Positions 7,606-14,959 of a DNA stretch of 14,959 bases are shown piece by piece. The first letter of the stretch is position 1; every line of letters begins with the position of its first letter. Where the stretch lies: assembly GCA_965365655.1 (NCBI GenBank), contig CBDUCN010000107.1, positions 1-14,959 on the forward strand. The letters run 5' to 3'. Under the pieces are notes generated by a model, which saw only the letters and a program-made list of their open reading frames with translations, had not been told where the DNA came from and searched no databases. A program made the position numbers and the translations under genes. Origin of the DNA: JBFHNV01 sp965365655 (lineage in GTDB: Bacteria; Pseudomonadota; Gammaproteobacteria; HK1).

Positions 7606-8715
7606 TCAACCCAGGTAGCGCGACAGCCCGTGCAAGGTCTGGCGCTGCACCTGGCGGCTGCGCCAGAGCACCATCTCCTTCCAGTCGTCGCTGTCGGGGT
7701 GGAACTGGCGGCGCACCGCGGCCTTGATCGCACGGGTGGATTGCGCGTCCCAGTCCACCGCGCCCCGGGCGTGCAGCCAGTGGTCCGCGCGCAGCGCGCG
7801 CAGGCCCTCGTCGGGCGTGTACGTGCCGTACTCGAGCGCGACGTAGGTGTAGCGATCGCCCAGCAGCCGATCCCACATCGCGCGCGACGTTCCGTGCAGC
7901 GGGATCGATGACGAGGTACCTAGCGCCGGCACGCCGACCGAATCGCCGTAGGTCTGCATCACGCGATCGAGCCCGACGCTGCCCGGGCGGTGATCGCTGA
8001 TCGGCTCGCCGTAGCCGAACGGCCCGAGGCCGGTGTGGTAGTCGACGACGCAGGTCAGCTCGCGCGCAGGCAGGTCGAGGTCGGAGACGATGCGCTCAAG
8101 GGTGCGCCGCGACCAGGTGGGCTCGCGGCCGCCGTAGAACACGCTGTGCGGATGGCGGTACTGGCCGGCCTTGCGCGCGACCTGGAACGCGGTCTCGCCG
8201 TGCGCCGCGCGGAACGCGGCGATGCGCGCCTCCGCGCGCGCGAGCGTGTCCGCATCCAATGATGCGGGCACGAAGCAGTCGACCAGCTCGTCGTGACCCG
8301 GGTTCTCCGGCAGCGGGGCGTCGAAATCCACGTAGTTGCGGTTGAGGTCGCAGCCCTCCTCCGTCACGCGCCTGATCCACGCGAAGCCGTGCGGGTTGAT
8401 CGCGTGCACCAGCGCGACGGCGATCCCCGGCGGCAGCCGCGCCGGTCCGCCGTCGGCCAGCCAGTCCACCTGGCACGCCGAGCCGCAGAAACCCTCCGCG
8501 CCGTGGGTCGCCGACAGCATCAGGAACACCCCGCGCGCGTCGCGCGGGCCGGCCCACGCGACGTCGGTGGCCAACGCCTCGCCGCGGGGACCGCGGCGCG
8601 GGTTGTCGTACGTGGTCACGGCTAGCCCGTGCGCCGCGCAGGCGGCGAGGAACGTCTGCCTCGCGACGGCATACTCCGGCGCGAAGCTCGCGGCGATCGA
8701 GGCAAGGACGTCCAT
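7606..8715 (-). CDS. DUF2817 (M14-like) zinc carboxypeptidase-type protein
   Basis: A 369-residue DUF2817 protein, a relative of the M14 zinc carboxypeptidase / succinylglutamate desuccinylase fold. Candidate zinc ligands are His71 and Glu74 (SATHGAEGF) and His227 (DYHTGLGPFG). DLNRNYVDF (123-131) matches the substrate-binding Asn-Arg stretch of M14 enzymes, and Glu295 (VALEYGTY) is the likely catalytic Glu. The expected activity is hydrolysis of an amide or peptide bond next to a free carboxylate; the substrate is unknown. There is no signal peptide, so it is probably cytoplasmic. The start is ATG at 8715 with GGAAA upstream. A longer frame reaching 8847 would overlap the divergent pyrophosphatase gene and cross the promoter spacer, so it is rejected. 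The gene stands alone, divergent from the pyrophosphatase-family gene by 76 bases. Confidence 0.87.
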   Translation of the reverse strand: MDVLASIAASFAPEYAVARQTFLAACAAHGLAVTTYDNPRRGPRGEALATDVAWAGPRDARGVFLMLSATHGAEGFCGSACQVDWLADGGPARLPPGIAVALVHAINPHGFAWIRRVTEEGCDLNRNYVDFDAPLPENPGHDELVDCFVPASLDADTLARAEARIAAFRAAHGETAFQVARKAGQYRHPHSVFYGGREPTWSRRTLERIVSDLDLPARELTCVVDYHTGLGPFGYGEPISDHRPGSVGLDRVMQTYGDSVGVPALGTSSSIPLHGTSRAMWDRLLGDRYTYVALEYGTYTPDEGLRALRADHWLHARGAVDWDAQSTRAIKAAVRRQFHPDSDDWKEMVLWRSRQVQRQTLHGLSRYLG

Positions 8716-8750
8716 GGGCGCGTTTCCATACGTGGACCGGGCACCGGGCC

Positions 8751-8785
8751 ATTGTTCCGCAGCCGGCGCCGGGACGTGAAACAAT
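8751..8785. promoter_or_regulatory. Imperfect palindrome in divergent promoter spacer
   Basis: ATTGTT (8751-8756) and AACAAT (8780-8785) flank a perfect 10-base palindrome CCGGCGCCGG (8763-8772) almost concentrically, within the 76-base spacer between the divergent DUF2817 and pyrophosphatase-family starts. It is a plausible operator serving both genes. No clear promoter hexamers accompany it. Confidence 0.45.
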
Positions 8786-8791
8786 CTCGCG

Positions 8792-9259
8792 ATGGACGCG
8801 CCGCGACTCGAGGTGGTGATCGAGATCCCCCGGGGGAGCTTCCTCAAGGTGGGCTCGACCGGGCACGTGGACTTCGTGTCGCCCCTGCCGTGCCCCTACA
8901 ACTACGGCTCGGTGCCGGACTACGTCGGGCTGGAGGGGGACCTGCTGGACGCGCTGGTGCTGGGGCCCCGGCTGCCGGCGGGCACCCGGGTGACGGTGCA
9001 GGCGTTCGGCGCGGTGGGCCTGAGCGACCGCGGCCTGTACGACGACAAGCTGGTGTGCGCCGCGGCGCCGCCGTCCGCGGCCCAGCGCCGCCGGGTGGTG
9101 GCCTTCTTCCACGTCTACGCCGCGGCGAAGCGCCTGCTCAACCTGTGGCGGCGGCGCCCGGGGCTCACGCGCTGCGAGGGCTGGAGCGACGCGGCCTCGG
9201 CCATCGCGCGGGCGCGGCCGCGGGAAGCGGACTGGCGCGGACCCGACGTCGTGTTCTGA
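8792..9259 (+). CDS. Small divergent inorganic pyrophosphatase-family protein
   Basis: A 155-residue protein of the soluble (family I) inorganic pyrophosphatase fold, shorter than the usual 170-180 residues. Recognisable parts are VIEIPRGSFLK (residues 9-19), CPYNYGSVP (34-42), EGDLLDALVL (48-57), SDRG..DDKLV (78-88) and FFHVY (105-109). By eye against E. coli PPase, Glu20, Lys29, Tyr55, Asp67, Asp70, Asp97, Asp102, Lys104 and Tyr141 are kept. Asp65 is Glu48, Arg43 is Phe28, Lys142 is Ala110, and the Glu31 region is shortened. It may be a weak or re-specialised phosphohydrolase rather than the housekeeping enzyme that drains pyrophosphate. The start is ATG at 8792; no good Shine-Dalgarno is visible. 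Divergent from DUF2817, convergent with RidA. Confidence 0.85.
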   Translation: MDAPRLEVVIEIPRGSFLKVGSTGHVDFVSPLPCPYNYGSVPDYVGLEGDLLDALVLGPRLPAGTRVTVQAFGAVGLSDRGLYDDKLVCAAAPPSAAQRRRVVAFFHVYAAAKRLLNLWRRRPGLTRCEGWSDAASAIARARPREADWRGPDVVF

Positions 9260-9314
9260 GAGCCTTCGTTTCGTTGGCGTTCGCCTGCTGCGCGTGCCGT
9301 GCGGCGGCTGCGAC

Positions 9315-9382
9315 GACGTTGCCTGGCGTGAAGAACGCGGTCTTCCGGCTCACCGGGCTCCCTCGCCTTCACGTCAGGCGTC
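9315..9382. repeat. Imperfect inverted repeat after the pyrophosphatase gene
   Basis: Bases 9315-9333 and 9367-9382 form imperfect arms (GACG, CCTG and CGTGAAG blocks pair, with a 3-base insertion and a mismatch). It starts 56 bases after the pyrophosphatase-family stop. The internal stretch 9328-9337 (GTGAAGAACG) equals 110-119, and 9330-9350 resembles 24-42, so it may be a degenerate relative of the hairpin cluster at 48-138. No T-run. Confidence 0.45.
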
Positions 9383-9431
9383 TTGCCTCGCTCGCCGCAC
9401 GGCCCGCTCGCGGCGGCGCCCGGCGGATTCA

Positions 9432-9448
9432 CCGGCTCCGAGAGCCGG
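9432..9448 (-). terminator. Hairpin after the RidA gene
   Basis: Perfect 7-bp stem CCGGCTC/GAGCCGG (9432-9438 and 9442-9448) with a 3-base loop, 23 bases beyond the reverse-strand stop of the RidA-family gene. There is no T-run; termination is inferred from position only. Confidence 0.4.
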
Positions 9449-9471
9449 ACGGCGCAGGCGCGGCGCCCGCG

Positions 9472-9840
9472 TCATGCCATGGGCGCGGCCCGCGTCGCAA
9501 TCACCGTGATCTCCACCCGCGTGCCGGGCGCGAGCGCGGCCTGCACGCACGCGCGCTGCGGCCAGTTCGCCGCGTCGCCGATCCACTCGCACCACACCGC
9601 GTCCATCTCCGCCTTCGCGTTGATGTCCGTCAGGTAGACGGTCGCCGAGAGCATCCGCGTGCGATCGCTGCCGGCGTCGGCGAGGTTGCGGTCGATGATC
9701 TCCAGGCTGCGCCGCGTCTGCGCCGCGACCGACGGACCGGCCTCGGCGGCGGTGGCCACGGTGAACACGAGGTCCCGCCACGCGCTCGCGCGGCTGCGCC
9801 CCGGCGCGTCGCCGGCCCAGCGCTCGATCGGATCGCTCAT
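9472..9840 (-). CDS. RidA-family enamine/imine deaminase
   Basis: A 122-residue member of the RidA (YjgF/YER057c/UK114) family, slightly short because the N-terminal strand region is reduced. Members form trimers and hydrolyse reactive 2-aminoacrylate-type enamines/imines released by PLP enzymes, or related C=N intermediates in catabolic pathways. The C-terminal hallmark is present: WPQRACVQAALAPGTRVEITVIA (residues 93-115), with Arg97 as the carboxylate-binding arginine. The central segment RSLEIIDRNLADAGSDRTRMLSATVYLTD also fits. The usual first-strand glycine motif is replaced by FTVATA, so it is probably not the archetypal RidA1 group. The start is ATG at 9840 with a clear GGAGAGG site just upstream. 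Convergent with the pyrophosphatase-family gene and divergent from the MBL gene. A housekeeping or pathway-specific role cannot be told apart here. Confidence 0.87.
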   Translation of the reverse strand: MSDPIERWAGDAPGRSRASAWRDLVFTVATAAEAGPSVAAQTRRSLEIIDRNLADAGSDRTRMLSATVYLTDINAKAEMDAVWCEWIGDAANWPQRACVQAALAPGTRVEITVIATRAAPMA

Positions 9841-10059
9841 CTCGCCTCTCCGGTGATCGTCCCGGCGCCATGATGCCCCACCCCGCCGGCCCGCGGCAGC
9901 GGCGCGCGCGCCGCCGCAGGCCGGCGACGGACGGGGCGCCGGCCCGCGCGGCACGGCCAGCGCCGCGCCCCCCGGGCCCCGACCGCGGAGCGCGGACGGG
10001 CCCGCCGCCGGGCGCCGCGATCGGGCAAAATGGCCGGCCCGGAGCACCCGAGCCGACAG

Positions 10060-11106
10060 ATGGAACTGCACTATCCCTACCCCGAGATCCCCGCGCAGGG
10101 CGAGCCCGCCCCGGTGGCCGACGGCGTGTTCTGGCTGCGCATGCCGCTGCCGTTCTCGCTGGATCACATCAACCTGTACCTGCTGCGCGACGGCGACGGA
10201 TGGACGGTGGTGGACACCGGCATCCGCGGTCCCGACGTGCTCGCGCTGTGGGAGCGCGTGCTCGAGGACTTCTGCGCCGGCTCGCCGGTGAAGCGCGTGA
10301 TCGCGACCCACATGCACCCGGACCACGTGGGCCAGGCCGGCTGGCTCACGCGCCACTGCGGGGTCGAGCTGTGGATGACGCGCAGCGAGTTCTTCAGCTG
10401 CAAGATGCTCGCCGCGGACGGCCCGTCCGACGTGCCCGAGGACGCGCTGCGCTTCTATCGCCAGTGCGGCTTCGACGAGCACCAGCTCGATCTGTACCGC
10501 CAGCGCTTCGGGCGCTTCGGCGCGATGATCGACCGCCTGCCGGCCGGCTACCGCCGCATCCGCGACGGCGACACGCTCGCGATCGGCGACGACCGCTGGC
10601 AGGTGGTGGTGGGCCGCGGCCACTCGCCGGAGCACGCGTGCCTTTACTGCGCGGAGCGCGACCTGCTGATCTCCGGCGACCAGGTGCTGCCGCGGATCAG
10701 CTCGAACGTCAGCGTGTTCCCGACCGAGCCGCGCGCGAACCCGCTCGCGGAGTGGATCGCGTCGTGCCGCAACATCCGCGCGCGCGTCGCGGACGACGTG
10801 CTGGTGCTGCCGTCTCACAACGAGCCGTTCCAGGGCCTTCACGGGCGCCTGGACGCGCTGATCGACGGGCACCTGGAGGGCCTCGCGCGGCTGCACGAGC
10901 GCTGCGCCGAGCCGCAGCGCGTTGTGGACGTGTTCCCGGCGCTGTTCAAGCGCGAGATCGGCGCCGGCACGCTGCTGCTCGCGACCGGCGAGAGCCGCGC
11001 GCACCTGAACCTGCTGGCCGCGCGCGGCGCGCTGTCGGAGACGCTGGGCGAGGACGGCGTGCTGCGCTACGCGCAGGCCGGCGCCTTCGATCCCGCGACC
11101 TGCTGA
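10060..11106 (+). CDS. MBL-fold metallo-hydrolase
   Basis: A 348-residue metallo-beta-lactamase-fold hydrolase. From the chosen start, the metal motif THMHPDHVG gives His84, His86, Asp88 and His89. Further ligands are His188 (GRGHSPEH), Asp207 (SGDQVLP) and His253 (PSHNEPF), so a two-metal centre is intact. The PFSLDHINLYLL start region and the additional C-terminal helical domain of about 90 residues resemble cytoplasmic glyoxalase-II-like or thioesterase-like members rather than true beta-lactamases; there is no signal peptide. ATG at 10060 (MELHYPYPEI) is preferred because conserved-looking sequence begins there. An in-frame ATG at 10030 would add ten residues, and neither has a strong ribosome site. 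The 219 bases upstream are extremely GC-rich, with a 16-base perfect palindrome at 9899-9914. The substrate is unknown. Confidence 0.88.
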   Translation: MELHYPYPEIPAQGEPAPVADGVFWLRMPLPFSLDHINLYLLRDGDGWTVVDTGIRGPDVLALWERVLEDFCAGSPVKRVIATHMHPDHVGQAGWLTRHCGVELWMTRSEFFSCKMLAADGPSDVPEDALRFYRQCGFDEHQLDLYRQRFGRFGAMIDRLPAGYRRIRDGDTLAIGDDRWQVVVGRGHSPEHACLYCAERDLLISGDQVLPRISSNVSVFPTEPRANPLAEWIASCRNIRARVADDVLVLPSHNEPFQGLHGRLDALIDGHLEGLARLHERCAEPQRVVDVFPALFKREIGAGTLLLATGESRAHLNLLAARGALSETLGEDGVLRYAQAGAFDPATC

Positions 11107-11243
11107 GCCGCCGGGTCCGCGCCGGCGCGGCGGCCGGGGCGCACCGGCGCGCAAGTCCCGCGCCCGCCGACGCGTGTGCTGCGAACGACGCGCGGGCCGC
11201 CGCCGCGCCGCCTGCGGTGCGCAACCGCGGCGCGCCGGGCACG

Positions 11244-11249
11244 TATATT
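11244..11249 (+). promoter_or_regulatory. Possible -10 element of the serine hydrolase gene
   Basis: TATATT is a 5-of-6 match to the sigma-70 -10 consensus and stands out in GC-rich surroundings, 46 bases before the ATG. No good -35 lies at the right distance, so this is tentative. Confidence 0.35.
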
Positions 11250-11295
11250 CGGCACCGGTGAGGCCGCGCCCGGCGGCCGCCGCACGGAGCCTTCG

Positions 11296-12408
11296 ATGAG
11301 CCGATTCCCCCGTCCCGGCCCGTGGCCGGACGCCGATCCGGCGGCGCTCGGGTTCGACCCCGACGCGCTCGCCGCCGCGACCCGCTTCGCGGTGGACGCG
11401 GAGACGCGCTGGCCGCGCGACCTGTCGGCCGGCCTCAACGCCGATCCCGCGAGCAACGAGCCCGCGCCGTGGAACGAGGTGCTGGGCCCCACCCGGGACC
11501 GCGGCGGCCCGAACGGGCTGGTGATCCGCCGCGGCGCGTGCGCGGCGCGCTGGGGCGACACCGCGCGCGTGGACATGACCTACAGCGTCGCCAAGAGCTA
11601 CCTCGCGATCCTGGCCGGCGTCGCGCTGCGCGACGGCCTGATCCCGGACCTGGACGCGCGCGTCGCCGAGACCAGCCTGGATGACGGGTTCGAGTCGAGT
11701 CAGAACCGCGACATCACCTGGCGTCACTTCCTGCAGCAGACCAGCGAGTGGGAGGGCACGCTGTGGGACAAGCCCGATCTCGTCGATCGCAACCGCCAGG
11801 TCGGGGTCGGCGCCGACAACTCGCGCAAGGGCACCCACCGCGACCTGCGTCCACCCGGCACCTTCTTCGAGTACAACGACGTGCGGGTGAACCGTTTCAG
11901 CCTCGCGCTGCTGCACGTGTTCCGCGAGCCGCTGCCCGACGTGCTGAAGCGCGAGGTGATGGACCCCATCGGCGCCAGCACGACCTGGGAGTGGCTCGCG
12001 TACCGCAACGCGTGGGCCGAGATCGACGGCAGGCGCCTGCCGTCGGTGCCCGGCGGCGCGCACTGGGGCGGCGGCATCTTCATCGCCAGCGACGACCACG
12101 CCCGCGTCGGGCAGCTGATTCTGAACGGCGGCGCGTGGGACGGCCGGCGCATCCTGCCGGAGGACTACGTGCGCGCGCTGCACACGCCGTCGCCGGCGTT
12201 CCCGAACTACGGCTTCCTGTGGTGGCTGAACACCGGGCGCCGGCAGTACGCGAGCGCGCCCGAGAGCAGCTTCTTCGCGCTCGGCGCCGGCTACAACCTG
12301 ATCTGGGTGGACCCGGCGCTGGACCTCGTCGCGGTCGTGCGCTGGATCGAGCAGGCCCGCATCGACGACTGGATCGGGCGCGTGATGGACGCGCTGCGCG
12401 AGCGGTGA
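11296..12408 (+). CDS. Serine hydrolase (class C beta-lactamase family)
   Basis: A 370-residue serine hydrolase of the beta-lactamase/transpeptidase-like fold (PF00144 type). The nucleophile motif S-x-x-K is TYSVAKSY with Ser97 and Lys100. The second motif is EYNDVRVN with Tyr193 and Asn194, and the third is GGAHWGGG around His256, in place of KTG as in esterase-type members. Such proteins include esterases, D-amino-acid peptidases and amide hydrolases; true beta-lactam resistance is not implied. There is no signal peptide, so it appears cytoplasmic, unlike AmpC. The start is ATG at 11296 with GGAG at 11286-11289 and 6-base spacing. It follows the MBL gene in the same direction after 189 bases with a candidate -10 element, so it probably has its own promoter. 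A strong inverted repeat follows at 12420-12480. Confidence 0.88.
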   Translation: MSRFPRPGPWPDADPAALGFDPDALAAATRFAVDAETRWPRDLSAGLNADPASNEPAPWNEVLGPTRDRGGPNGLVIRRGACAARWGDTARVDMTYSVAKSYLAILAGVALRDGLIPDLDARVAETSLDDGFESSQNRDITWRHFLQQTSEWEGTLWDKPDLVDRNRQVGVGADNSRKGTHRDLRPPGTFFEYNDVRVNRFSLALLHVFREPLPDVLKREVMDPIGASTTWEWLAYRNAWAEIDGRRLPSVPGGAHWGGGIFIASDDHARVGQLILNGGAWDGRRILPEDYVRALHTPSPAFPNYGFLWWLNTGRRQYASAPESSFFALGAGYNLIWVDPALDLVAVVRWIEQARIDDWIGRVMDALRER

Positions 12409-12419
12409 CCGACGTGCCC

Positions 12420-12480
12420 GACGGCGCTGCGCTTTCCGGCGCGCAGCCGCCCGCCCCTGACCGGGAGCGCAGCGCCCGTC
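12420..12480 (+). terminator. Long inverted repeat after the serine hydrolase gene
   Basis: Arms 12420-12433 and 12466-12480 pair over 14 bp with one bulged base, enclosing a 32-base loop that can extend pairing by TCCGG/CCGG. It begins 11 bases after the stop codon. A TTTT run occurs only at 12493-12496, too far for a classical terminator, so an RNA 3'-end or insulating structure ahead of the importer operon is the cautious reading. Confidence 0.5.
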
Positions 12481-12488
12481 GAACAGAC

Positions 12489-12518
12489 TGCGTTTTGTCA
12501 TGTATTGATGCGTTTTGT
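12489..12518 (+). promoter_or_regulatory. Direct repeat upstream of the tungstate importer operon
   Basis: TGCGTTTTGT occurs perfectly twice, at 12489-12498 and 12509-12518, exactly 20 bases apart, about two DNA turns. It lies in an A/T-richer patch just upstream of the candidate promoter of the operon. Spacing and position suggest a binding site for a regulator contacting one DNA face. It does not look like the TATATA-containing ModE box. Confidence 0.5.
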
Positions 12519-12537
12519 ACGCCGAGGCGCCTGCCAG

Positions 12538-12565
12538 TGGACAGAACACACGCAGCTGCTAGATT
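12538..12565 (+). promoter_or_regulatory. Candidate sigma-70 promoter of the tungstate importer
   Basis: TGGACA (12538-12543, 5 of 6 to consensus) is followed after 16 bases by TAGATT (12560-12565, 4 of 6). Transcription would start near 12572, giving a short leader before the ATG at 12590, whose GGAG site is at 12581-12584. Confidence 0.5.
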
Positions 12566-12589
12566 TCCCGCACGCCCGTGGGAGCCCCG

Positions 12590-13297
12590 ATGCAGGATTT
12601 CAGCGCCGCGTTCGGCGAGGCCTTCCGGCTGCTCGCGACCCTCGACCCCGATCTGCTGGAGATCGTCGCCCTCTCGCTGCAGGTGAGCCTGGGCGCGGTC
12701 GCGCTCGCCGCGCTGATCGGGCTGCCGCTGGGCGCGCTGCTCGGGGTCGTGCGCTTTCCCGGGCGCACCGTGGCGATCGTGCTCCTGAACGCGCTGATGG
12801 GGCTGCCCCCGGTCGTCGTCGGGCTCACGGTGTACCTGCTGCTGTCGCGCGCCGGGCCGCTGGGCACGCTGGGGCTGCTGTACACCCCGGAGGCGATGGT
12901 GATCGCGCAGACCATCCTCGTGACCCCGATCATCGCGGCGCTGACGCGGCAGACGGTGGAGGACCTGCAGCACGAGTACCGGGAGCTGCTGACGGTGCTC
13001 GGCGTGTCGCGGGCGGCGGCGGTGCTCACGCTGCTGTGGGACGCGCGCTACTCGCTGCTCACCGGTCTGCTCGCGGGCTTCGGCCGCGCCATCGCGGAGG
13101 TGGGCGCGGTGATCATCGTCGGCGGCAACATCAACCATCTCACGCGCGTGATGACCACCGCGATCGCGCTCGAGACGTCGAAGGGCGACCTCGCGCTCGC
13201 GCTGGGGCTCGGCCTGATCCTGCTGTCCATCGCGGTGGCCGTGAACGCACTGGTCGCGAGCCTGCGGCTCACCGCCGCGCGCGCCGCCTATGCATGA
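12590..13297 (+). CDS. tupB: Tungstate ABC transporter permease
   Basis: A 235-residue inner-membrane permease of the tungstate (TupB/WtpB-like) importer with about five hydrophobic segments. The cytoplasmic coupling (EAA-type) loop lies around residues 129-148 (LLTVLGVSRAAAV), followed by the characteristic AIAEVGAVIIVGGNI (168-182) shared by TupB proteins. It forms the channel for the oxyanion delivered by the binding protein encoded downstream. The start is ATG at 12590 with GGAG at 12581-12584 and 5-base spacing; an in-frame GTG at 12578 is less well placed. Its last 8 bases overlap the ATPase gene, indicating translational coupling. First gene of a three-gene operon. The specificity name rests on the downstream TupA-type protein. 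Confidence 0.9.
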   Translation: MQDFSAAFGEAFRLLATLDPDLLEIVALSLQVSLGAVALAALIGLPLGALLGVVRFPGRTVAIVLLNALMGLPPVVVGLTVYLLLSRAGPLGTLGLLYTPEAMVIAQTILVTPIIAALTRQTVEDLQHEYRELLTVLGVSRAAAVLTLLWDARYSLLTGLLAGFGRAIAEVGAVIIVGGNINHLTRVMTTAIALETSKGDLALALGLGLILLSIAVAVNALVASLRLTAARAAYA

Positions 13298-14084
13298 CGC
13301 CGCCTGCAGCCCCGCCCGCGACGTGACCGCGTCGCTGCGCGGCGACGCCGCGCCGGACGCGGCGCCGCGGGCGGTGCTGCCCGTGCGCGGGGACGGCCTG
13401 GTCGTCGAGCGCGGCGGACGCCGCATCCTGGACGCGGTGGACATCGCGTTCGACGGCCCCGGCATCAGCGCGGTGCTGGGGCCCAACGGCGCCGGCAAGA
13501 GCGTGCTGCTGCGGGTGCTCGCGGGGGTGGTGGCCCCGGACGCCGGGCGGGTCACGTGGGCCGGGCAGCCCCCGCGCCGGGAGCTGCGCCCGCGGCTGGG
13601 CTTCGTGTTCCAGAAGCCGGTGCTTCTCCGCCGCTCGGCGCTCGCGAACGTGCGCTACGCGCTGCACGCGGCCGGCGTCGCGCGCGGCGCGAGCCTCGAG
13701 TGCGCGCGCGACGCGCTGGCCTTCGCCGGCCTCGCGCACCTGGAGCGCTCCCCGGCGCGGCTGCTGTCCGGCGGCGAGCAGCAGCGCCTCGCGCTCGCGC
13801 GCGCGGTCGCGACGCAGCCCGAGGTGCTGTTCCTGGACGAGCCCACCGCGAACCTCGACCCGGCCTCCACCGCGCGCATCGAGGCCCTGGTGCGCGAGAT
13901 CGCCGGCGAGGGCCGCAAGGTCGTGCTGGTCAGCCACGACGTCGGCCAGGTGCGGCGCCTCGCTGCCGACGTGGCCTTCGTGCACCACGGCCGGGTCGTC
14001 GAGCACGGCCCGGCCGCGCGCTTCATCGATCACCCGGGCAGCGAGGCCGCGCGGGCGTTCCTGGACGGCCGCATCGTGCTGTGA
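13290..14084 (+). CDS. tupC: Tungstate ABC transporter ATP-binding protein
   Basis: A 264-residue ABC ATPase that energises the importer at the inner-membrane cytoplasmic face. Seen motifs are Walker A GPNGAGKS (residues 64-71), Q-loop Gln108 (FVFQKP), signature LSGGEQQR (159-166), Walker B VLFLDE (179-184) and switch His216 (VSHD). All are intact. The ABC core starts near residue 31; the first 30 residues are an Ala/Asp-rich extension of unknown value, so a later start is possible. The chosen ATG at 13290 overlaps the permease stop by 8 bases and has no clear ribosome site, consistent with coupled translation. Length and single-domain layout fit TupC. The molybdate ATPase ModC is about 100 residues longer with a C-terminal mop domain, absent here. 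Confidence 0.9.
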   Translation: MHDAACSPARDVTASLRGDAAPDAAPRAVLPVRGDGLVVERGGRRILDAVDIAFDGPGISAVLGPNGAGKSVLLRVLAGVVAPDAGRVTWAGQPPRRELRPRLGFVFQKPVLLRRSALANVRYALHAAGVARGASLECARDALAFAGLAHLERSPARLLSGGEQQRLALARAVATQPEVLFLDEPTANLDPASTARIEALVREIAGEGRKVVLVSHDVGQVRRLAADVAFVHHGRVVEHGPAARFIDHPGSEAARAFLDGRIVL

Positions 14085-14113
14085 CCGGTTTCCGCCGCAA
14101 AGGAGAGACGAGG

Positions 14114-14938
14114 ATGCTGACGCGATACGCGCTGACCCTGGCCGCCGCGCTCGCCGCCTGCGCCGTCACCGGCCCCGCCGCCGCGGCGGACGACTTCATC
14201 ATCGTGCAATCCACGACGTCGACGCAGAACAGCGGCCTGTTCGACCACCTGCTGCCGCTGTTCACGACGAAGACCGGCATCGAGGTGCGGGTGGTCGCGG
14301 TGGGCACCGGTCAGGCGATCAGGAACGCGCGCAACGGCGACGGCGACGTGCTGCTCGTGCACGCGAAGCCGGCCGAGGAGGCGTTCGTCGCCCAAGGCTT
14401 CGGCGTCTCGCGCCACGACGTGATGTACAACGACTTCGTGATCGTCGGCCCGCCCGGCGATCCGGCCCGCGTGTCCGGCATGCGCGACGCCACCGCGGCG
14501 CTGACGATGATCGCGAACGCCGGCGCGGTGTTCGCGTCGCGTGGCGACGACTCCGGCACGCACAGGAAGGAGCGCGCGCTGTGGAAGAGCGCCGGCATCG
14601 ATCCCACGGAGTCCAGCGGCGACTGGTACCGCGAGACCGGCTCCGGGATGGGCGCGACGCTGAACGCGGCCGTCGGCATGGGCGCGTACACGATGACCGA
14701 TCGCGCGACCTGGATCGCGTTCAGGAACAAGGGCGACCACGCGGTGCAGGTGGAAGGCGACCCGCGGCTGTTCAACCAGTACGGCATCATCCTCGTGAAC
14801 CCGGCGAAGCACCCGCACGTGAACGCGAAGGCCGGCCAGGCGTTCGTCGACTGGATCCTGTCGGACGAGGGCCAGAAGGCCATCGCGTCGTACAGGCGCG
14901 ACGGCCAGCAGCTGTTCTTCCCGAACGCCGGAAGCTGA
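14114..14938 (+). CDS. tupA: Tungstate ABC transporter substrate-binding protein
   Basis: A 274-residue extracytoplasmic binding protein of the TupA group that captures tungstate for the TupBC importer. The anion-binding N-terminal motif STTSTQNSG is at residues 33-41; VGTGQAI (63-69), GDGDVLLVHAK (75-85), HDVMYNDFVIVGP (101-113) and FASRGDDSGTHRKE (140-153) are typical of the group. The signal sequence is clear: hydrophobic residues 4-20, with possible signal peptidase I cleavage after AAA near residue 25. LAAC at 13-16 also fits a lipobox, so membrane anchoring cannot be excluded. The start is ATG at 14114 with a strong AAAGGAG (14099-14105). The gene follows tupC by 29 bases and is last in the operon. 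Related VupA-type vanadate proteins exist, so tungstate is likely but not proven. Confidence 0.92.
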   Translation: MLTRYALTLAAALAACAVTGPAAAADDFIIVQSTTSTQNSGLFDHLLPLFTTKTGIEVRVVAVGTGQAIRNARNGDGDVLLVHAKPAEEAFVAQGFGVSRHDVMYNDFVIVGPPGDPARVSGMRDATAALTMIANAGAVFASRGDDSGTHRKERALWKSAGIDPTESSGDWYRETGSGMGATLNAAVGMGAYTMTDRATWIAFRNKGDHAVQVEGDPRLFNQYGIILVNPAKHPHVNAKAGQAFVDWILSDEGQKAIASYRRDGQQLFFPNAGS

Positions 14939-14959
14939 CGTCGGGCGTTCGCGGCCGGC

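Overview
The window is very GC-rich chromosomal DNA (clearly above 70% by eye) with compact genes, Shine-Dalgarno sites ahead of several starts, and strong third-position G/C bias. The gene families (TupABC tungstate importer, cysteine-dioxygenase-type cupin, RidA, a dihydroxyphthalate-decarboxylase-type protein, a DUF2817 peptidase-like protein) fit a free-living high-GC proteobacterium, perhaps beta or gamma. That placement is an inference. No transposase, integrase, tRNA, rRNA or CRISPR array was seen.

Layout. Positions 1-264 have no convincing gene but hold three back-to-back perfect or near-perfect hairpins (48-138). A forward MFS transporter follows (265-1518), convergent with a reverse-strand four-gene unit. 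Read in its own direction, that unit is a gamma-glutamyltransferase-family Ntn hydrolase (6379 to 4646), a 4,5-dihydroxyphthalate-decarboxylase-family protein (4504 to 3542), a CIA30-domain protein (3545 to 3018) and an amidase-signature amidase (3015 to 1606). The last three are coupled by a 4-base overlap and a 2-base gap. A 419-base divergent spacer (6380-6798) separates this unit from a forward cysteine/3-mercaptopropionate-dioxygenase-type cupin (6799-7371). The spacer carries a matched pair of imperfect 36-base inverted repeats, one facing each gene. The cupin converges on a DUF2817 zinc carboxypeptidase-like gene (8715 to 7606), with an unusual three-way-junction inverted repeat between them. 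The DUF2817 gene is divergent from a small, active-site-altered pyrophosphatase-family gene (8792-9259), which converges on a RidA-family gene (9840 to 9472). Forward genes follow: an MBL-fold hydrolase (10060-11106), a class-C-beta-lactamase-fold serine hydrolase (11296-12408), and a tungstate ABC importer in the order permease, ATPase, binding protein (12590-14938).

How the genes may work together. The importer is the one confident functional module. Much of the rest is a dense set of amide, peptide and ester hydrolases (Ntn hydrolase, amidase, DUF2817, serine hydrolase, MBL) with a thiol dioxygenase, an imine deaminase and an MFS carrier. This looks like a small-molecule catabolic neighbourhood. 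The GGT-family enzyme keeps its nucleophilic Thr but appears to lack the residues that recognise a gamma-glutamyl group, so its substrate is probably not glutathione. The most interesting leads are the four-gene unit, its paired regulatory repeats shared with the dioxygenase gene, and several structured intergenic sequences.
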